NCBI GenBank assembly: GCA_027625915.1
Contig: JANTQA010000047.1
Coordinates: 3,224,001-3,288,000, forward strand
DNA length: 64,000 nucleotides
Reading direction: 5' to 3'
Source of the DNA: Anaeramoeba flamelloides
Taxonomy: Eukaryota; Metamonada; Anaeramoebidae
The translations under genes and the position numbers were made by a program. Positions 11,394 to 23,700 of this stretch are shown one piece after another (positions within the stretch are counted from its first letter, which is position 1; every line of letters starts with the position of its first letter). Under the pieces are notes generated by a model. That model saw only the letters and a program-made list of their open reading frames with translations. It did no database searches and had not been told where the DNA came from.

Positions 11394-12791
11394 TTATACA
11401 AATTTCATATTATTAAGAGCGCCTTGAACTCTTTTCATAATTTTTTCATTTGAAGAATATATTTGGGATAATTTATGGCAAATGACTTTGCCATTCCCTA
11501 AGGCAATTTGCTTGCGGGCTATTGGGTCCACTGTTGCGTTCAAAATGACCAACGAAGCCCTTTCTGCAATTTCTTCGTCCTTGATGAAAGGGTTGATCGT
11601 TTCGATGATGTAATTGACTCCATCTTTTTTGATTACCTCTGATCTTGAGTTATCGAAAAATAAGCAGTTGCTTAAGAGAATTAATCCCAATTTGACAATT
11701 GATCTTACCTTTCGGTGTGCGCGTATTGCCAGTAGTGAGGCAAGGATTGCCTGCCCTTTGATCAAATGCACGATAACGTTTTCTTCGATCACTAAGCTGG
11801 AAAAAAGCGCCATCGCCTTTTCCTGTACGGACTCCCTTTGCTTATTGGCCCTCATGACGATCACAACGGCCTGTATCCCATTTTCGCTTGCGAAATTTAA
11901 TTTATTCGATGTGTCGATTAAGAGGTTGTACAGCAAGGACAAAATGATGACGTTGATTTTCTCATTACTTTTCCATTTCATCATGATTTCCAGTATGGTC
12001 TTGACTAATCCAATTCCACACAGGCGCTCGCAATTTTCTTCATTGATTGACAGGTTGTAAAAAAAGTTGATGCACTTCTCAATAAAGCTGCCCTTATCGA
12101 TCCTCTTTTTCAGCATTCGCGCCAACAGCTCGACTGCATCAGATTGTGTGATCAGGATTGAATTAAATGGCGTTGTCGCCAAGTTGTGCAAAATGATGAT
12201 CCCTCGCGAGATCAGCTTCTCAGAGCTTGGAAACTTTTCAATTGCTTGCACGATCAGCAAAATTGCACCAGAAGAAATAATAATTTGCCCAAGTTCCGCG
12301 TTGACAGAAAAGCTTGTTAGCGCGCCGAGCGCTGTCGATTGGATCTCGGAATCTTCACTAAACTCCCTCATCTCGGCAACAATCTCTGTAATGACTTCCT
12401 TATCTTTAATGACCTTTAAATTGTCTGGGTGTGAGGACAATTTCCATAAGATGGCCAGGCATCTTTGGATCAATAATTTTTCGTTTTTGTGCTTTTGAAA
12501 CATTTGGATGATTAAATCAATTGTTGGTAGTTGTTGCACTAAATAGAATTGCAAACTCGGATAGAAGGAGCAGTTACTTAGTGCTCCAAATACCTTCACA
12601 AGCAGCTGTGTTTCCTCTTGATGGATTTCAATCACTTGCACTAACAAATCTAACGCACCACTCTTTTCTAATAATTTCTCATTTTTTGCCTCGAGTGAAA
12701 AATTGTTAATTATCACAATAGGGTTGTGTAGTAGTGTGGTGTTGTCAATGTTGTTTTGAATGGTTTGTAAAGCTTCCTCAAAAGAATTCAC
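11394..12791 (-). CDS. Armadillo-repeat protein
   Basis: An intron-free gene of 465 codons coding for an ARM-repeat alpha-solenoid. The chain is built of about nine to ten repeats of some 42 residues with the recurrent pattern G-A-x-x-x-L-V-x-x-I followed by A-L-x-N-L/C-S (for example G-A-L-D-L-L-V-Q-V-I near residue 45 and G-A-L-S-N-C-S near residue 71). There is no signal peptide, membrane helix or extra catalytic domain. Such proteins are cytosolic scaffolds, and a specific family could not be assigned. GC content and third-position G/C use are clearly higher than in flanking DNA, typical of an expressed gene. The start is the ATG at 12791, preceded on the coding strand by an A-rich leader. 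The stop is TAA. Many short frames on the opposite strand are shadows of this gene. Confidence 0.9.
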   Translation of the reverse strand: MNSFEEALQTIQNNIDNTTLLHNPIVIINNFSLEAKNEKLLEKSGALDLLVQVIEIHQEETQLLVKVFGALSNCSFYPSLQFYLVQQLPTIDLIIQMFQKHKNEKLLIQRCLAILWKLSSHPDNLKVIKDKEVITEIVAEMREFSEDSEIQSTALGALTSFSVNAELGQIIISSGAILLIVQAIEKFPSSEKLISRGIIILHNLATTPFNSILITQSDAVELLARMLKKRIDKGSFIEKCINFFYNLSINEENCERLCGIGLVKTILEIMMKWKSNEKINVIILSLLYNLLIDTSNKLNFASENGIQAVVIVMRANKQRESVQEKAMALFSSLVIEENVIVHLIKGQAILASLLAIRAHRKVRSIVKLGLILLSNCLFFDNSRSEVIKKDGVNYIIETINPFIKDEEIAERASLVILNATVDPIARKQIALGNGKVICHKLSQIYSSNEKIMKRVQGALNNMKFV

Positions 12792-13723
12792 TATTGTCGT
12801 TTTTTTTTTTTTTTTGGCGGGAAATTAGACAAAGAGAAAAATCAATCCAAACAAAGTTATTTTTTGTTTTTTTTTTAGTTGTTGTTGGGGTTAGAAGAGA
12901 ATAAAAAATTTGTTTTTTTGTTTTTGTTTTCATTTGGCCTGAAGGGATTACTTTTAAACAGGTTTTATTAAAAATTAGATTCCTGAAATTAATTCAAATG
13001 AGAATTTTGGAAAAGAAAAAAGAAGAAAAAATGAAACATTTTTATATCAAATCTACAAAACCCAAATGTTTTCTTCTTGGAATTATTCATAACTATATCA
13101 ACAAGGAGAAAGAATGTTTAATTTCATCTTTTTTCTTCGATTTTTTTAAGTATTTGGTTTTTTTTTAATTTGGTAAATGAGATCTTCATTTTGCCAAAAC
13201 TTTTTGTTAAATTCTAGGATATAATTTTTTTGATGAAACTTTTGGTTTGAAGTTTAATATATTATCTGTCAATGATTGAATTTTCGCTGAATAACAACAA
13301 AAATAAGATCTTTCTACCTTACGATTCACAGAAACCCAAGTTGCAGAAAGTTTGAATAATCAAATTCCTTTTATTTGAATTTTACATGCGAAAAATTTTC
13401 ACTTCCTTTCTCCATGTTATCTTTTATAAATAGAGTTCCCAAAGAGCACCGTTGCATTTGTAGCAAATATTCAATAAAAAAATTGAAAATGAACTGAAAA
13501 TTATTCCAATTTAATATTGAAATAACAGTCTAATTTCGTATTTATTACAAATTAATTTGGATTACAAATAGTCCAACTTCCCGCCCATGTCTCATTTTTT
13601 GTTTTTTAGTCATGCTCATTAAGATAACATTTCTTTTCATTGTACTTTTCTGGTTTTACCTAACCGTTTTTAATTTCTTTTATCTTCATTCTTTAAAGCA
13701 AATTATCCTAATGGAAATTTTAT

Positions 13724-14486
13724 CTCTTAAGGGATTAGAGTCACCATAGATTTCTCTATAATCAAAGTATGTTGTAATTGGGTGCAAATGATATTAGTGT
13801 ACCATGTCTCAAATAGCTCGCAAAAACTATTATAAATCTTACTGCACAATAAATTATTACATTTTTTACTACTGATCACAATTAAAAATTTTCATTTTGA
13901 AAAAAGTATTTTTTTTTAATTCCTTTTCCAAATCTAAAAATAGAACCCCAAAATACTAGTATTCTGGTATTAAATAATTTAGATTTAGAACTTTCAAAAG
14001 AAGCTATTTTTTTTAATTTTTGAATTTCAAAGATTAACTCAATAATCATCAACGTAAAAGCACAAAGACCGATTAACTTTATTTCCCTTTAATAAAGCTA
14101 ATTATACAATCAATATATTTCCAATATTTACAAAATAATGAGTTCAAAAAATGTATTGGTTAATTATTTAATTTTTTAAAAAATTGAATGATTTAGTAAC
14201 TAATCTACATTTGGCCACAAATTTAAGAAAGATATTTTACAACTTTGAAGTCTGAATATTGATGATTCAACCTTTAAATTTATCTCGAAATGCAGATTTT
14301 ATTCTGAAATTTTTGAGTTTTTTACTAATACAGAGATCATTTTTAATTGATGAGATCAACAAATATTACTAATTGACTAATCAATTTTTTAGATAGATTT
14401 GAACCATGTAACAGTAATGTGGTTAAACCCAATAACAACATACTTTGTTCCTAGGCTTCTCCTTGGTAGAGGCTAACACCTTAAAA
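13724..14486 (+). mobile_element. TTAAGGGA-TIR element, copy A
   Basis: The left end reads CTCTTAAGGGATTAGAG and the right end is its imperfect inverted copy (CTTTTAAGGTGTTAGCCTC on the minus strand). The whole unit is repeated in inverse orientation at 37165-38629, where it is split by another element. It has no ORF, so it is probably a non-autonomous DNA transposon. Confidence 0.65.
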
Positions 14487-15299
14487 GTTGAATAAGAACA
14501 CCCAATTTAATCAAATAAAATATTAATTTCCAATTGATTTGTTGAAGATCTTTTGGCTTTTTAACTCATAAATAGTATCAATTTTTTTCGGAACTTCAAA
14601 TATAAATTTTTATTTATTAATATTGAAAAAAAAGTAATAATTATTTTCACAAAATTTTTTTTATATATTTCCTCTTCCCTTTTGCTGTCTATCAACAATT
14701 TTTAATCAATTTTTTTTGGGTTTGAAGAAAAAAATTTTGCCATTATTTAATTTAATTGACTCTCATGAATATTTTTAGACCATAATAATCTAATAAGAAA
14801 TGAAAAAAAATTCTTTTAATGGGTCTGTCACCAACAAGGAAAAGTCTCGGATAAAAGTATGTTTTTATTGAAGAATAAAACCAGAATAGAGATACATGAT
14901 TCAAAATCTGAAATAATATTTTTTTCCAATAATAAAAAAGTTTATTTTCTTTATTAAAGCTCATTTACTCAGTTTCTTAAAAAAAAACATGATATTTGCA
15001 AATAATTTGAATTTTAAATAATCATACCTCAAAGTCGAAAAAATATATATATATATATTATTGTTTTCTTGGATGAGGGTTTGTTGTAAAAAAAAAAATG
15101 TAATACAGGTTTTGATGATAATATATATATAATCATGATATTAACAATTTATTTGTGATAATATTAAAAAAAAATCGCTTATAGTCCTACTTTATCAGGA
15201 AAAATCATAATATTGTAATTTAGAACATTACTGTGATAAAATAAAAATTCACAAAAAAAATGAAAAATTATTTCTTTCATATGACCGTAAAAAAAAATG

Positions 15300-16500
15300 T
15301 AGTGAATTTTCTAAAATCACACGCTTATGACTATGACTGAGCTTTTCACATTAAAAATATTAGAAATTGTTTGCAAGTGTTGTAAATTGTATTCAAGTCC
15401 TTGAAAGGTTTGAAAACCCCAAGCTTATAAAAGGAATTTGATTGATTGTAGTAGAAAGAAAATTTTCTTTTACTATTTTTTTTAGAAAAGTAAAATCTTC
15501 AAACAAATGTTATAAACAAACTAATAATCACCCTTTTCAACAATATACTAGACCATAAAATAGATTTTTTTTTTTTAAATGGAGTTATTACCTTCACAAG
15601 TTAAATAACCGAAAAGAATATTGGGTAATTTTCATTTTTTATTGGTGAATCGATTAAGCAAAAATCTCTAAACTCAAGTTATGTTTTCTTTCCAATACAA
15701 AGATATGAGGAGAAGAAGAAAAAAAACAAGTTTAAAATAAAATATCAATAAAACCTAATAATTGGTGATAATATTGCTACCTTTCTGTGAAAAAATTTAA
15801 ATAGTTATATATATATCACTTTTCACCTTTTCTAGAATAGTGAAATCGTTTTCACCCAAGAAAAATATTCTTGAAAGAACAGGTGAAGGGTTGGTTGTTT
15901 TAGAAGCTCGTTTATTTAACACAATAAACTGAGAAGCTATTTATTAATCTTTAGTTATTATTATTGTTGTTGATCTAAACAGATTGATAGGTTTGTCAAT
16001 CAAATCAAAAGAAAATACAATAAAACTTGATGATCTGATCCTTGATTGAATCAAGTTTCTTTTTTGTTTTTTTTTCAAAGAATAACTTTTAATCACATGA
16101 TCAATTTTTTGATCAACAAAATTTTTTTCTTGTTAATAATATAACTTAACTAGCTCAAAAAAAATTCACTATTACAAAACGATTATTATTTTAATCGCGA
16201 CATTTTTGAATTTATCACGATTTTTAAATAATTCATCGCGATTTTTCAGATTACCGTGATTTTTTTTATATTATCGTGATAATAATGAATATAGCGATTT
16301 TCTAAAATATACTGATTTTTGACTTTATCGTAGATTTGATAAAAATTTTCGTGATTTTAAAGAATATCATGATTTTTAATATTATCGTGATAATGTTGAA
16401 AATCATCCATTTTTTTAAAACTAATCAAAATTTTTTAAAAAATTATCCCTATTTTTGGAACTTTATCGTGACTTTTACAAAGATATCATAAAATCCTCTA
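15300..16500 (-). mobile_element. Dispersed 1.1-kb repeat, copy 2 (inverted)
   Basis: An inverted copy of 7960-9075. The right part (16180-16480) carries about ten ATCGTGATA, ATCGCGAT and related sites at 25-40 bp spacing, more than copy 1. Overall identity to copy 1 is moderate, so the copies are old. Confidence 0.5.
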
Positions 16501-16622
16501 ATATCCAATAATTTTTCTTTGAAACTTGTTTTTTGAAATAGAAAAACATTTAAAATAATAAGAAAAATAAAGAATATTTAATTTCTAGAATCAGTTTTAA
16601 AAAACTGTTTTGAAAATATCAA

Positions 16623-16844
16623 TTAATTTTTTTCATCGTATTCTTGGTAGATAAATAATATTAAATCATTTTCCATTTGCTTATTAAACTTAAAGTTTTT
16701 AAATTCAAGTTTCAATAATTGTAAAGAAAACTTAATAACAGATAGTTCTGGATGAAAAGTCCCAGAAAATTCAAAAATTAAAAGATAAAATAACATAATT
16801 GAATTTCTCTCATTTGTTTCTATTTTTAATTGACTAAAATTCAC
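16623..16844 (-). CDS. Possible terminal exon of an unknown gene
   Basis: A minus-strand frame of about 73 codons with a balanced amino-acid mix (for example N-E-R-N-S-I-M-L-F-Y and F-H-P-E-L-S-V-I-K), unlike the A/T-run frames around it. An acceptor-like AATTTTAG sits at its upstream edge. No matching upstream exon was found, and a hairpin-array element lies directly upstream. It may be an exon relic; the function is unknown. Confidence 0.2.
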   Translation of the reverse strand: MNFSQLKIETNERNSIMLFYLLIFEFSGTFHPELSVIKFSLQLLKLEFKNFKFNKQMENDLILFIYQEYDEKN

Positions 16845-16884
16845 AATTGCCTAAATCTATATTCTCGTATTTATGATAAGAATA

Positions 16885-17126
16885 AAACCTAAATAAAATC
16901 GAAAACTCAAAAAAACCTAGAACACTTTACAAATAAAATAGAAAACCTCAATCAAAGCGAACGACTGAATTCCAGAATTCAATCGATAAAATTCAAGAAT
17001 TCCTAATGGCGCTTTTCCAGAATTCAAAAGAATGGAGAAAAATCAAAGATTTTACTCTATTTATTTGTTTTCTGAAAAACTTAACGGAAATTTAATTTCC
17101 TCCCTTCAAAAAAAAAAAAAAAAAAC
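16885..17126 (+). mobile_element. Hairpin-array element with poly(A) end
   Basis: It contains inverted-repeat units built on CCAGAATTCAAAAGAAT and its complement, an AACGG spacer, then a terminal palindrome GGAAATTTAATTTCC (17086-17100) followed by TCCCTTC and about 18 A. The same ending occurs at 24406-24440. See the arrays at 23225-23765, 24125-24440 and 28795-29200. Confidence 0.5.
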
Positions 17127-17135
17127 CCTACTTTT

Positions 17136-17440
17136 TGAGAAATTAATCTACATTTCGTGACAAATTTAAGAATGATTTTTTTCAACTTTTAAGTTGATTG
17201 ATAATGCGTATTCATCCATTAGATTTGGCATAATATATATTTTTTTCTGAAATTATTGGTTTTTTTCCCTAATACAAGGATAATTTTTAATTCATAAGAT
17301 CAACAAATATTAGTATTCATTTTTAACGAATCAAATTTTTAGAGACATTTGAATCAAGTAACATTAATAATATGATTTACATTCAATAACAAACACAATT
17401 TAAAATTAGACTTCTCCATGTTTGATAACAATCCCTTAAG
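17136..17440 (+). mobile_element. Worn fragment of the TTAAGGGA-TIR family
   Basis: It corresponds to the right part of the element at 13724-14486, from the ATCTACATTTCG block to the ATCCCTTAAG end. It is much more diverged and appears truncated by the poly(A) element to its left. Confidence 0.45.
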
Positions 17441-17730
17441 AATTCCTTCTCAAAATATTTTTTTCTTGTATTATAAATTGTTTGTAATAATTTTTAATAT
17501 GTAAATAACTATATCAAAGCAATATATAAAACATGTGCAACACAGAACCCTAAAAATCTAATTTTTTTTTTTGAAAAAAAAAAGCATTAATAACAAAAAA
17601 ATTCAAAAAAAAATGCATGAAAATTTTATTTTCATTAATATTTTAAAAATGGTAAAGATAAATACACATAAGTGCATCGAAAATATTTTCTTATTGATAA
17701 TTTTCACATTCAAGGATAAATAATATTTTC

Positions 17731-20700
17731 TCAATTATCAACACCTGTAAGTATATAATTAAAAGTGTTTAAACTTTCTTCTGTATTATTTGGTATTAAT
17801 AATTTGGAATAATAATCGTCAAAGTTATTCTCGATTGTATGTTTATTTATAATATCGTTAATTAAATGTGCTCTAACCTGGTATGGGTGCTTATAATTGC
17901 CGATAAAATAGTTATAAATAAAGGTGTTAGTTATTTTCACAGATTTTTTAATTAAGTGGATTAAATTTAATTTATTTAAAACCATTCCGTCTATAATGGG
18001 GCCAAATAATTTAATTTCAGGCCTCGCCAAAATTTGGATTTTAAATAGCCCGTTTGGCAATGGATAAATGACAAAATGAACAAAATTAAATTTTGAAGAG
18101 AAAATGGAAGGGTTATATTCTACATTGTCTTCTGACCAGATGATATGAATAAAATCATTTGAAATATATTTGAGTTTATTAGGTTGTGATTGGTCTTCTT
18201 GATTGTTTAGCATTCTTGTCGTGACATGGTAAATTATTTCATTATTAAAATCAGCAAAATATGGTGTGTTTTCATATAAATCATTAGATTCGCTTTCTGT
18301 TATACCACCTCGATAGCCCAAATGCCTTTTTAAATTAATTTTCCAACCCAATCCATTGATAAATTCTTCAAAATCTGGTGACCCCTTTGTATTTTGCAAA
18401 ATTTCATTGGCATTTTTTTGGCCCTTGCCTACATAAATAACAGCAATTTTATGAGTTGCACGAGTTGGCTTTTTATCTAATTCATTTAAAAATTTGTGTA
18501 TTGTTGGATTCCATTCCAATGGCTTTAAAAATTTGTTATCAACATCGTTTTTTAAAAGCCCCAATTGGGATAACAATAATCGACTGAAATGGAAAAAAGT
18601 AATAGGAATTTTCTTCTTTGGAATAATTTTTTCATCTATAGGAAATAAATTGCCATCACCATCGCCATCACCATCGCCATCATCATCACCATCATCATCG
18701 TCGTCGCCATTGATGTCCACACTTTTGACTTTTTTCTCTTGTTCTTGCTTTTTTTTTAGCTGGAAATCCAAGAATAATTCTTGTTGTTTTATTTGGCTTT
18801 GATTAACCGTTTTTTGAAATTCGAGCATTTGTTCCTCATCTAAAGAAATTGATTTTTTGGAAATATTTTCATTACTTAAATCATATGAATTAAATAAATT
18901 ACTTTTATGTCTTTTCTTTTTTTTCGGAAAAATTTTAAATTTGCCCATTATTTTTGGCGATTTTCTTGGTGAATGTTTTTGTGTATCTTCGGAAGTTTCG
19001 CTTTCAAATTCAGATTCAGTTTGAAGAGTTAAAGTATCTGAATGGAATTTTTCACTTACACTACTTTCATCATTTTCTGTTTCTTTTTCCTCGTCAATGG
19101 TACTTTTGATTATTTCTTTATTTTCTTCGATATAACTTAACATTTCATTTAACATATCATGCTCTTCAATTTTATTTGATTTATGATATTTAGGTATTTC
19201 ACCATTTTTTCTAAAATAATTTGATTTATTATTTTCTTTAATATTATCGATTTCTTTATTAATATTAACATTAGAATTATTTTCCCCATTCTCTTCTTCT
19301 TCTCCTTCTTCTTCTTTCTCTCCCTCTTCCTCTTCCTCTTCCTCTTTCTCTTTCTCTTTCTTTTGCTGAGTATTTGTTTTAATGTTTTTTTCTTCACCCC
19401 CTTCATTTCCCTTAACCCTCTCTTTGTCTTCATCATCATTATCATCACTTTTTTTTAGGCCCTTATCATTTCTATTTGTTTTCCCAATACCTTTTTGTTC
19501 ATGCTCATTTCTAGTATTAGTAAACTCTGCATCCCATACATACTTACCCGTTGGATTTCTAATAATTAATCGGACATATCTTTTATTATTTTGTTGTTTG
19601 GGTAATTCTTGAAACAAAAAAATTGTATCTAAATTTGAATATATTAATGAATAATCATAATAATTAATTGGTTTAAAATCGTTTTCTTTATTTATTATTG
19701 AATTAAATTTGGTTATTGAATAATTATTAACTTTTTTTTTATTCTTTTGATCATTATCATTCTCATTCTCATTCTTATTCTTATTGTTTGCATTATCCTT
19801 TTGTAAAATCAAACCCTCTGGAAAATCGTCTAATTCTGTTACAATAGAATTAATAATTTCTGAGCCAAGAGAATTTGGAAAATTATTCCATTGATTTAAA
19901 AAATAATATAATATACTGATTATTGAGGTTAAATTATTAAAATTTGTTGTATTTTTTATCATTAATTTTTCCTTTTCTATTGTATTTTCACTATTATATT
20001 CATTGGATTTTTCTTTTTCATTTATTTTTTCATTTTCTATTTCATCTTGTTCTTCATTTTCTTTCATTTTTTCATTTTGACTATTGTCATTGTCATTTTG
20101 CTTTTTTCCTTTTCTGAATCTGTTTGATTTTTTTTTTTCTTTATCTTTTCCTTTACCCTTTGTCTTTACCTTCCCTTTTCCCTTCGCCTTTTTCTCCCCC
20201 CTCCATTTACCCCTCCCTTTCCCGTTATCCTTATTTATTAAGTTTTTTATTTTTTTCCCTTTCTTTTCATTAACAGTTTTTTGAATATTTGATTGGTAAT
20301 TCATATTATTATCATTTTTTTGAATGTTTTGTAATAATTTGGATTCATTAGTAATTTTTTTTGGGGAAGTTTTATGATTTTGGATAATTCGAGTATTATT
20401 TTTAATTTTTTTTTTACTTTTATTTTTTTGTTGTGTTTCTGAATTTTTATTATTACTGTGGTTATTAAAATAAAAATATTTATTTGAATCTAAAATTCCA
20501 ATTTTATTTAATTTTAATACTAATTGATAGGAAGAAAGAATTGTTTTAAAAATTATTGGTAAAGTTGCCTCATTTAGCAAAAATTGCTGGTTATAAACTA
20601 ATAAATATAAAACACTATTTAAGCAAAAATTTAAATATTTGGGAATTTCAATCTCAAAAGATGTTGATTTTTTATCCTTTTTTTTACTGGTCATACTTAC

Positions 20701-23700
20701 AAAGTTCTTTATTCTTGTTTTTAAACTTTTGATTTTTAAAGTAACTATTGAGCATAGCATTGCTAATAAATTGTCCAAAATTTTCGGATCAATTAAATTA
20801 ATTTTTTTTGAATACGACATAAGCATTTGAATACAAGTATTTGCTGTGACAGATATTTTTTCGACATTAAAATTAAGATAATTCGTAAAAATTAAAAATC
20901 CTTTAGAAATTATTTTGCAATTGAAATTATTTTTTTCTTTATTTAACTCAATAACCATTATTGTATACAAATTCCATAGAGATAAAACTGTTGTTTCATC
21001 TGAATAGTTGGATTTGTTTTTATTCATTTTTTTTTTGATTATAATTTTTTCATATTCTTTTTCTTTTTTGATGTCCCTATTATTCTCCATTTCTTTTTTG
21101 TTATTATTTTCATTTTCATTTTGCTTTTCTTTTTTTATTTCATTCCCAGAATGATTATTAATTGCATTTTCATTTATTTGATCTTGCTGAATTATATCTT
21201 GATTTGAAACATTCTCGTTTTTTGTTTTATTCAATTTATTGCCATTATTTTCATCAAAAATATTTTTACTTATTATTTCAATGTCATTATCATTTTCTAA
21301 TGTTGAATTTGTTAAAATAATTGTTAATATTTTAAAAATTCTTTTTCTAATTTGTGGGCTTTTGATCATAAATTTTTTAATATCATTAATTTTCCCTGTT
21401 TTTGTCCATTCTTTAATTAAATTCCTTTGTCTCAAAATTTCCTGTGCTTTTAATTGCTTATATAACTCATAATCTTTTTCTTTACAATCCATTAATAGTA
21501 CGATGTTTTGTTCCCTCATTATAGTTTCTTCTTCAATAATTTTTTGAATAGAATGAAATTTATTATTATCATTATTATTTGGAATTAAATTATAATTAAA
21601 TAAATAAATATCTTGGAATTGATCATTCAAATTAAGAATTGAGCTAAAAAAAATTATACTTTGATTTACCATTTCTTTGCTAATTGGAAAATCATTTTTT
21701 TTAGAAAACAAATATTCAATTGATTCCAAATATGGTAATAATAACCCATTAATTCCTGGAAAGCATAATCCAAAAATATCAAACGAAAAATGTAAAATGC
21801 TTTTAATAATATTGTATTCCCTTAATTGAAATCCATCAATTAAAGTAATATAAAACTGAATTAATGATTGAACACTGATTGGATAAGGATGATTACAAAT
21901 TAAAAAACATGCCCCCCCATAAGCCAATGAACGCCCTTTTGAAAATTTTTCATTTTTATAACAACTAGGTAGGAATTTGTAATAAAATAATGATAAATAT
22001 GGTATTTGTTTTTTTTTTTTTGATTCAGGAATCAATTTTTCAATTACAAATAATGAATTTAAGATCTCAATGTATACACTAATTGTATATTCGTGAATTT
22101 TTGGCTCTTTAATAACATGAATATGATCAAATAATTCTATTGATTAAGAAATTAGTTAAATGGATAGATATTGTTATTTAATTAGTCGATTGGTTGGTTA
22201 GAATTTTAAAGATTGGAAAATAAACAAATAGTTAGATCAAACAATTAGTAAAATTGAAATTATTTCATTGTAGTTTAATTTAAAATAAATTATCGAAATG
22301 ATGGGTAATTAAAGGTGTTATAAATTCTTTTGTTTTTTTTAATTACTAAAAATTAATTTTCATTTTTTTTTTTTTTGAAAGGAATTATTGGAAAAATTTA
22401 CCACACTTTTAAAATTTATTTGATATTATTTTGTATAATATAAAATTTACCCTTTATGAACTGTTCTTTTTGGGTTTATTTTTCATTTTTTAATTGAAAA
22501 AATATAAAAATTACATTAACATTTCCAAATTTGTAGATGATTTAATTTTGATTATGGAAGGACCAATGACAGAAATTGACAAAAAATTAATAATAATTTA
22601 TAAAATTAATCAAGAATTTGGAATGAACCAAAATATTGATGAAACACTAAAATCAAAAACTTTATTAGAAATTAAATATTTAGAAATTTGGTTAGAAAAA
22701 AAGAAACATTTAAAAAAAAATTTTTGAAAAAGTAAAAGATTGTTTTAAAAAAATCAAAATGAATTTTTAGAAAACAAAAAATAGCCAATGGGGGTAAAAT
22801 TACAAATGTTCAAATCAATATGTATTAGCCAATTATTTTATGGACTAGTAGTTTTTAATTTTACTTAAAAAGATTTTGACTCAATTGATATTGAATAAAT
22901 AAAAAAGTAACAAAATTTTTAAAAATCAATGCACATTCTCCAAGAATAATTTATAAAATTGAAGCTAAGCTTAATTAAGCCAGAATTCCAATCAACAAAA
23001 GAAGATATAAAATTAAAAAGAAATTAGAACTTCTTGAATTTGAAAACATTTCAGCTCAATTAAAATTTTCCAAAAAAAATGGATGAAAATATCAATTGGG
23101 AAATAGAAAATTTAAAATTATTAACCATAAATTTAGATGATTTTAGAGAAAACTTAATCATAAATAGTTCTAATCGAAAGGTCAAGAATATTTAAAAATT
23201 ATTAGATATAATAATAATATCAACAAATAGTCGTGTAGTCAAGCGCTGTCAAGTGCCGTAGAGTGCCTAGCCTTTTTTTAGTTTGTGAAATAAAAGGAAA
23301 ATTTTTGGAATTTTCTTTTTATTTCTCAAATTAAAAAAAAGCAAACTGCGGTTTTTTTTAATTTTTGAAATAAAAACTATAAGATCTTTTCCTCAATTCT
23401 TTTAAATTCTGGAAAAACTAACGGCGGTTTTTTTGAGGTTTTTACTTTTTGGAATAGACATAAAATTTAATTAAATTTTCTTTTTATTTCAAAAAGTAAA
23501 TAGAAAGCTAGCAGCGGCTTTTTTTTATTCTGAAAATCTTTTGATTTTCCAAATTTCCTTTTTATTTAAAAAAAACTCAAGAAAAAGCCAACGGAAGTTT
23601 CCCAGAATTCAAAGGAACGGAGAAAAATTATAGATTTTACTCAATTCTTTTGAATTCTAGAAAAGCCAACTGCAGTTTTTTTTTAATTGAGAAATAAGAA

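Larger units (their letters stand above)
12792..17730. other. Gene-poor interval of repeats between the ARM and RalGAP genes
   Basis: Both flanking genes lie on the minus strand. The interval holds a TIR element (13724-14486), the inverted 1.1-kb repeat (15300-16500), a possible coding exon on the minus strand (16623-16844), a hairpin-array element ending in poly(A) (16885-17126) and a worn TTAAGGGA-family fragment (17136-17440). I see nothing specific in 12792-13700 or 14490-15290. Confidence 0.5.

Noticed and set aside
19250-20280. Plus-strand frames rich in Ser/Phe/Leu opposite the RalGAP gene
   Set aside because: They are the complement of low-complexity Glu/Lys/Asn codons in RalGAP exon 10.
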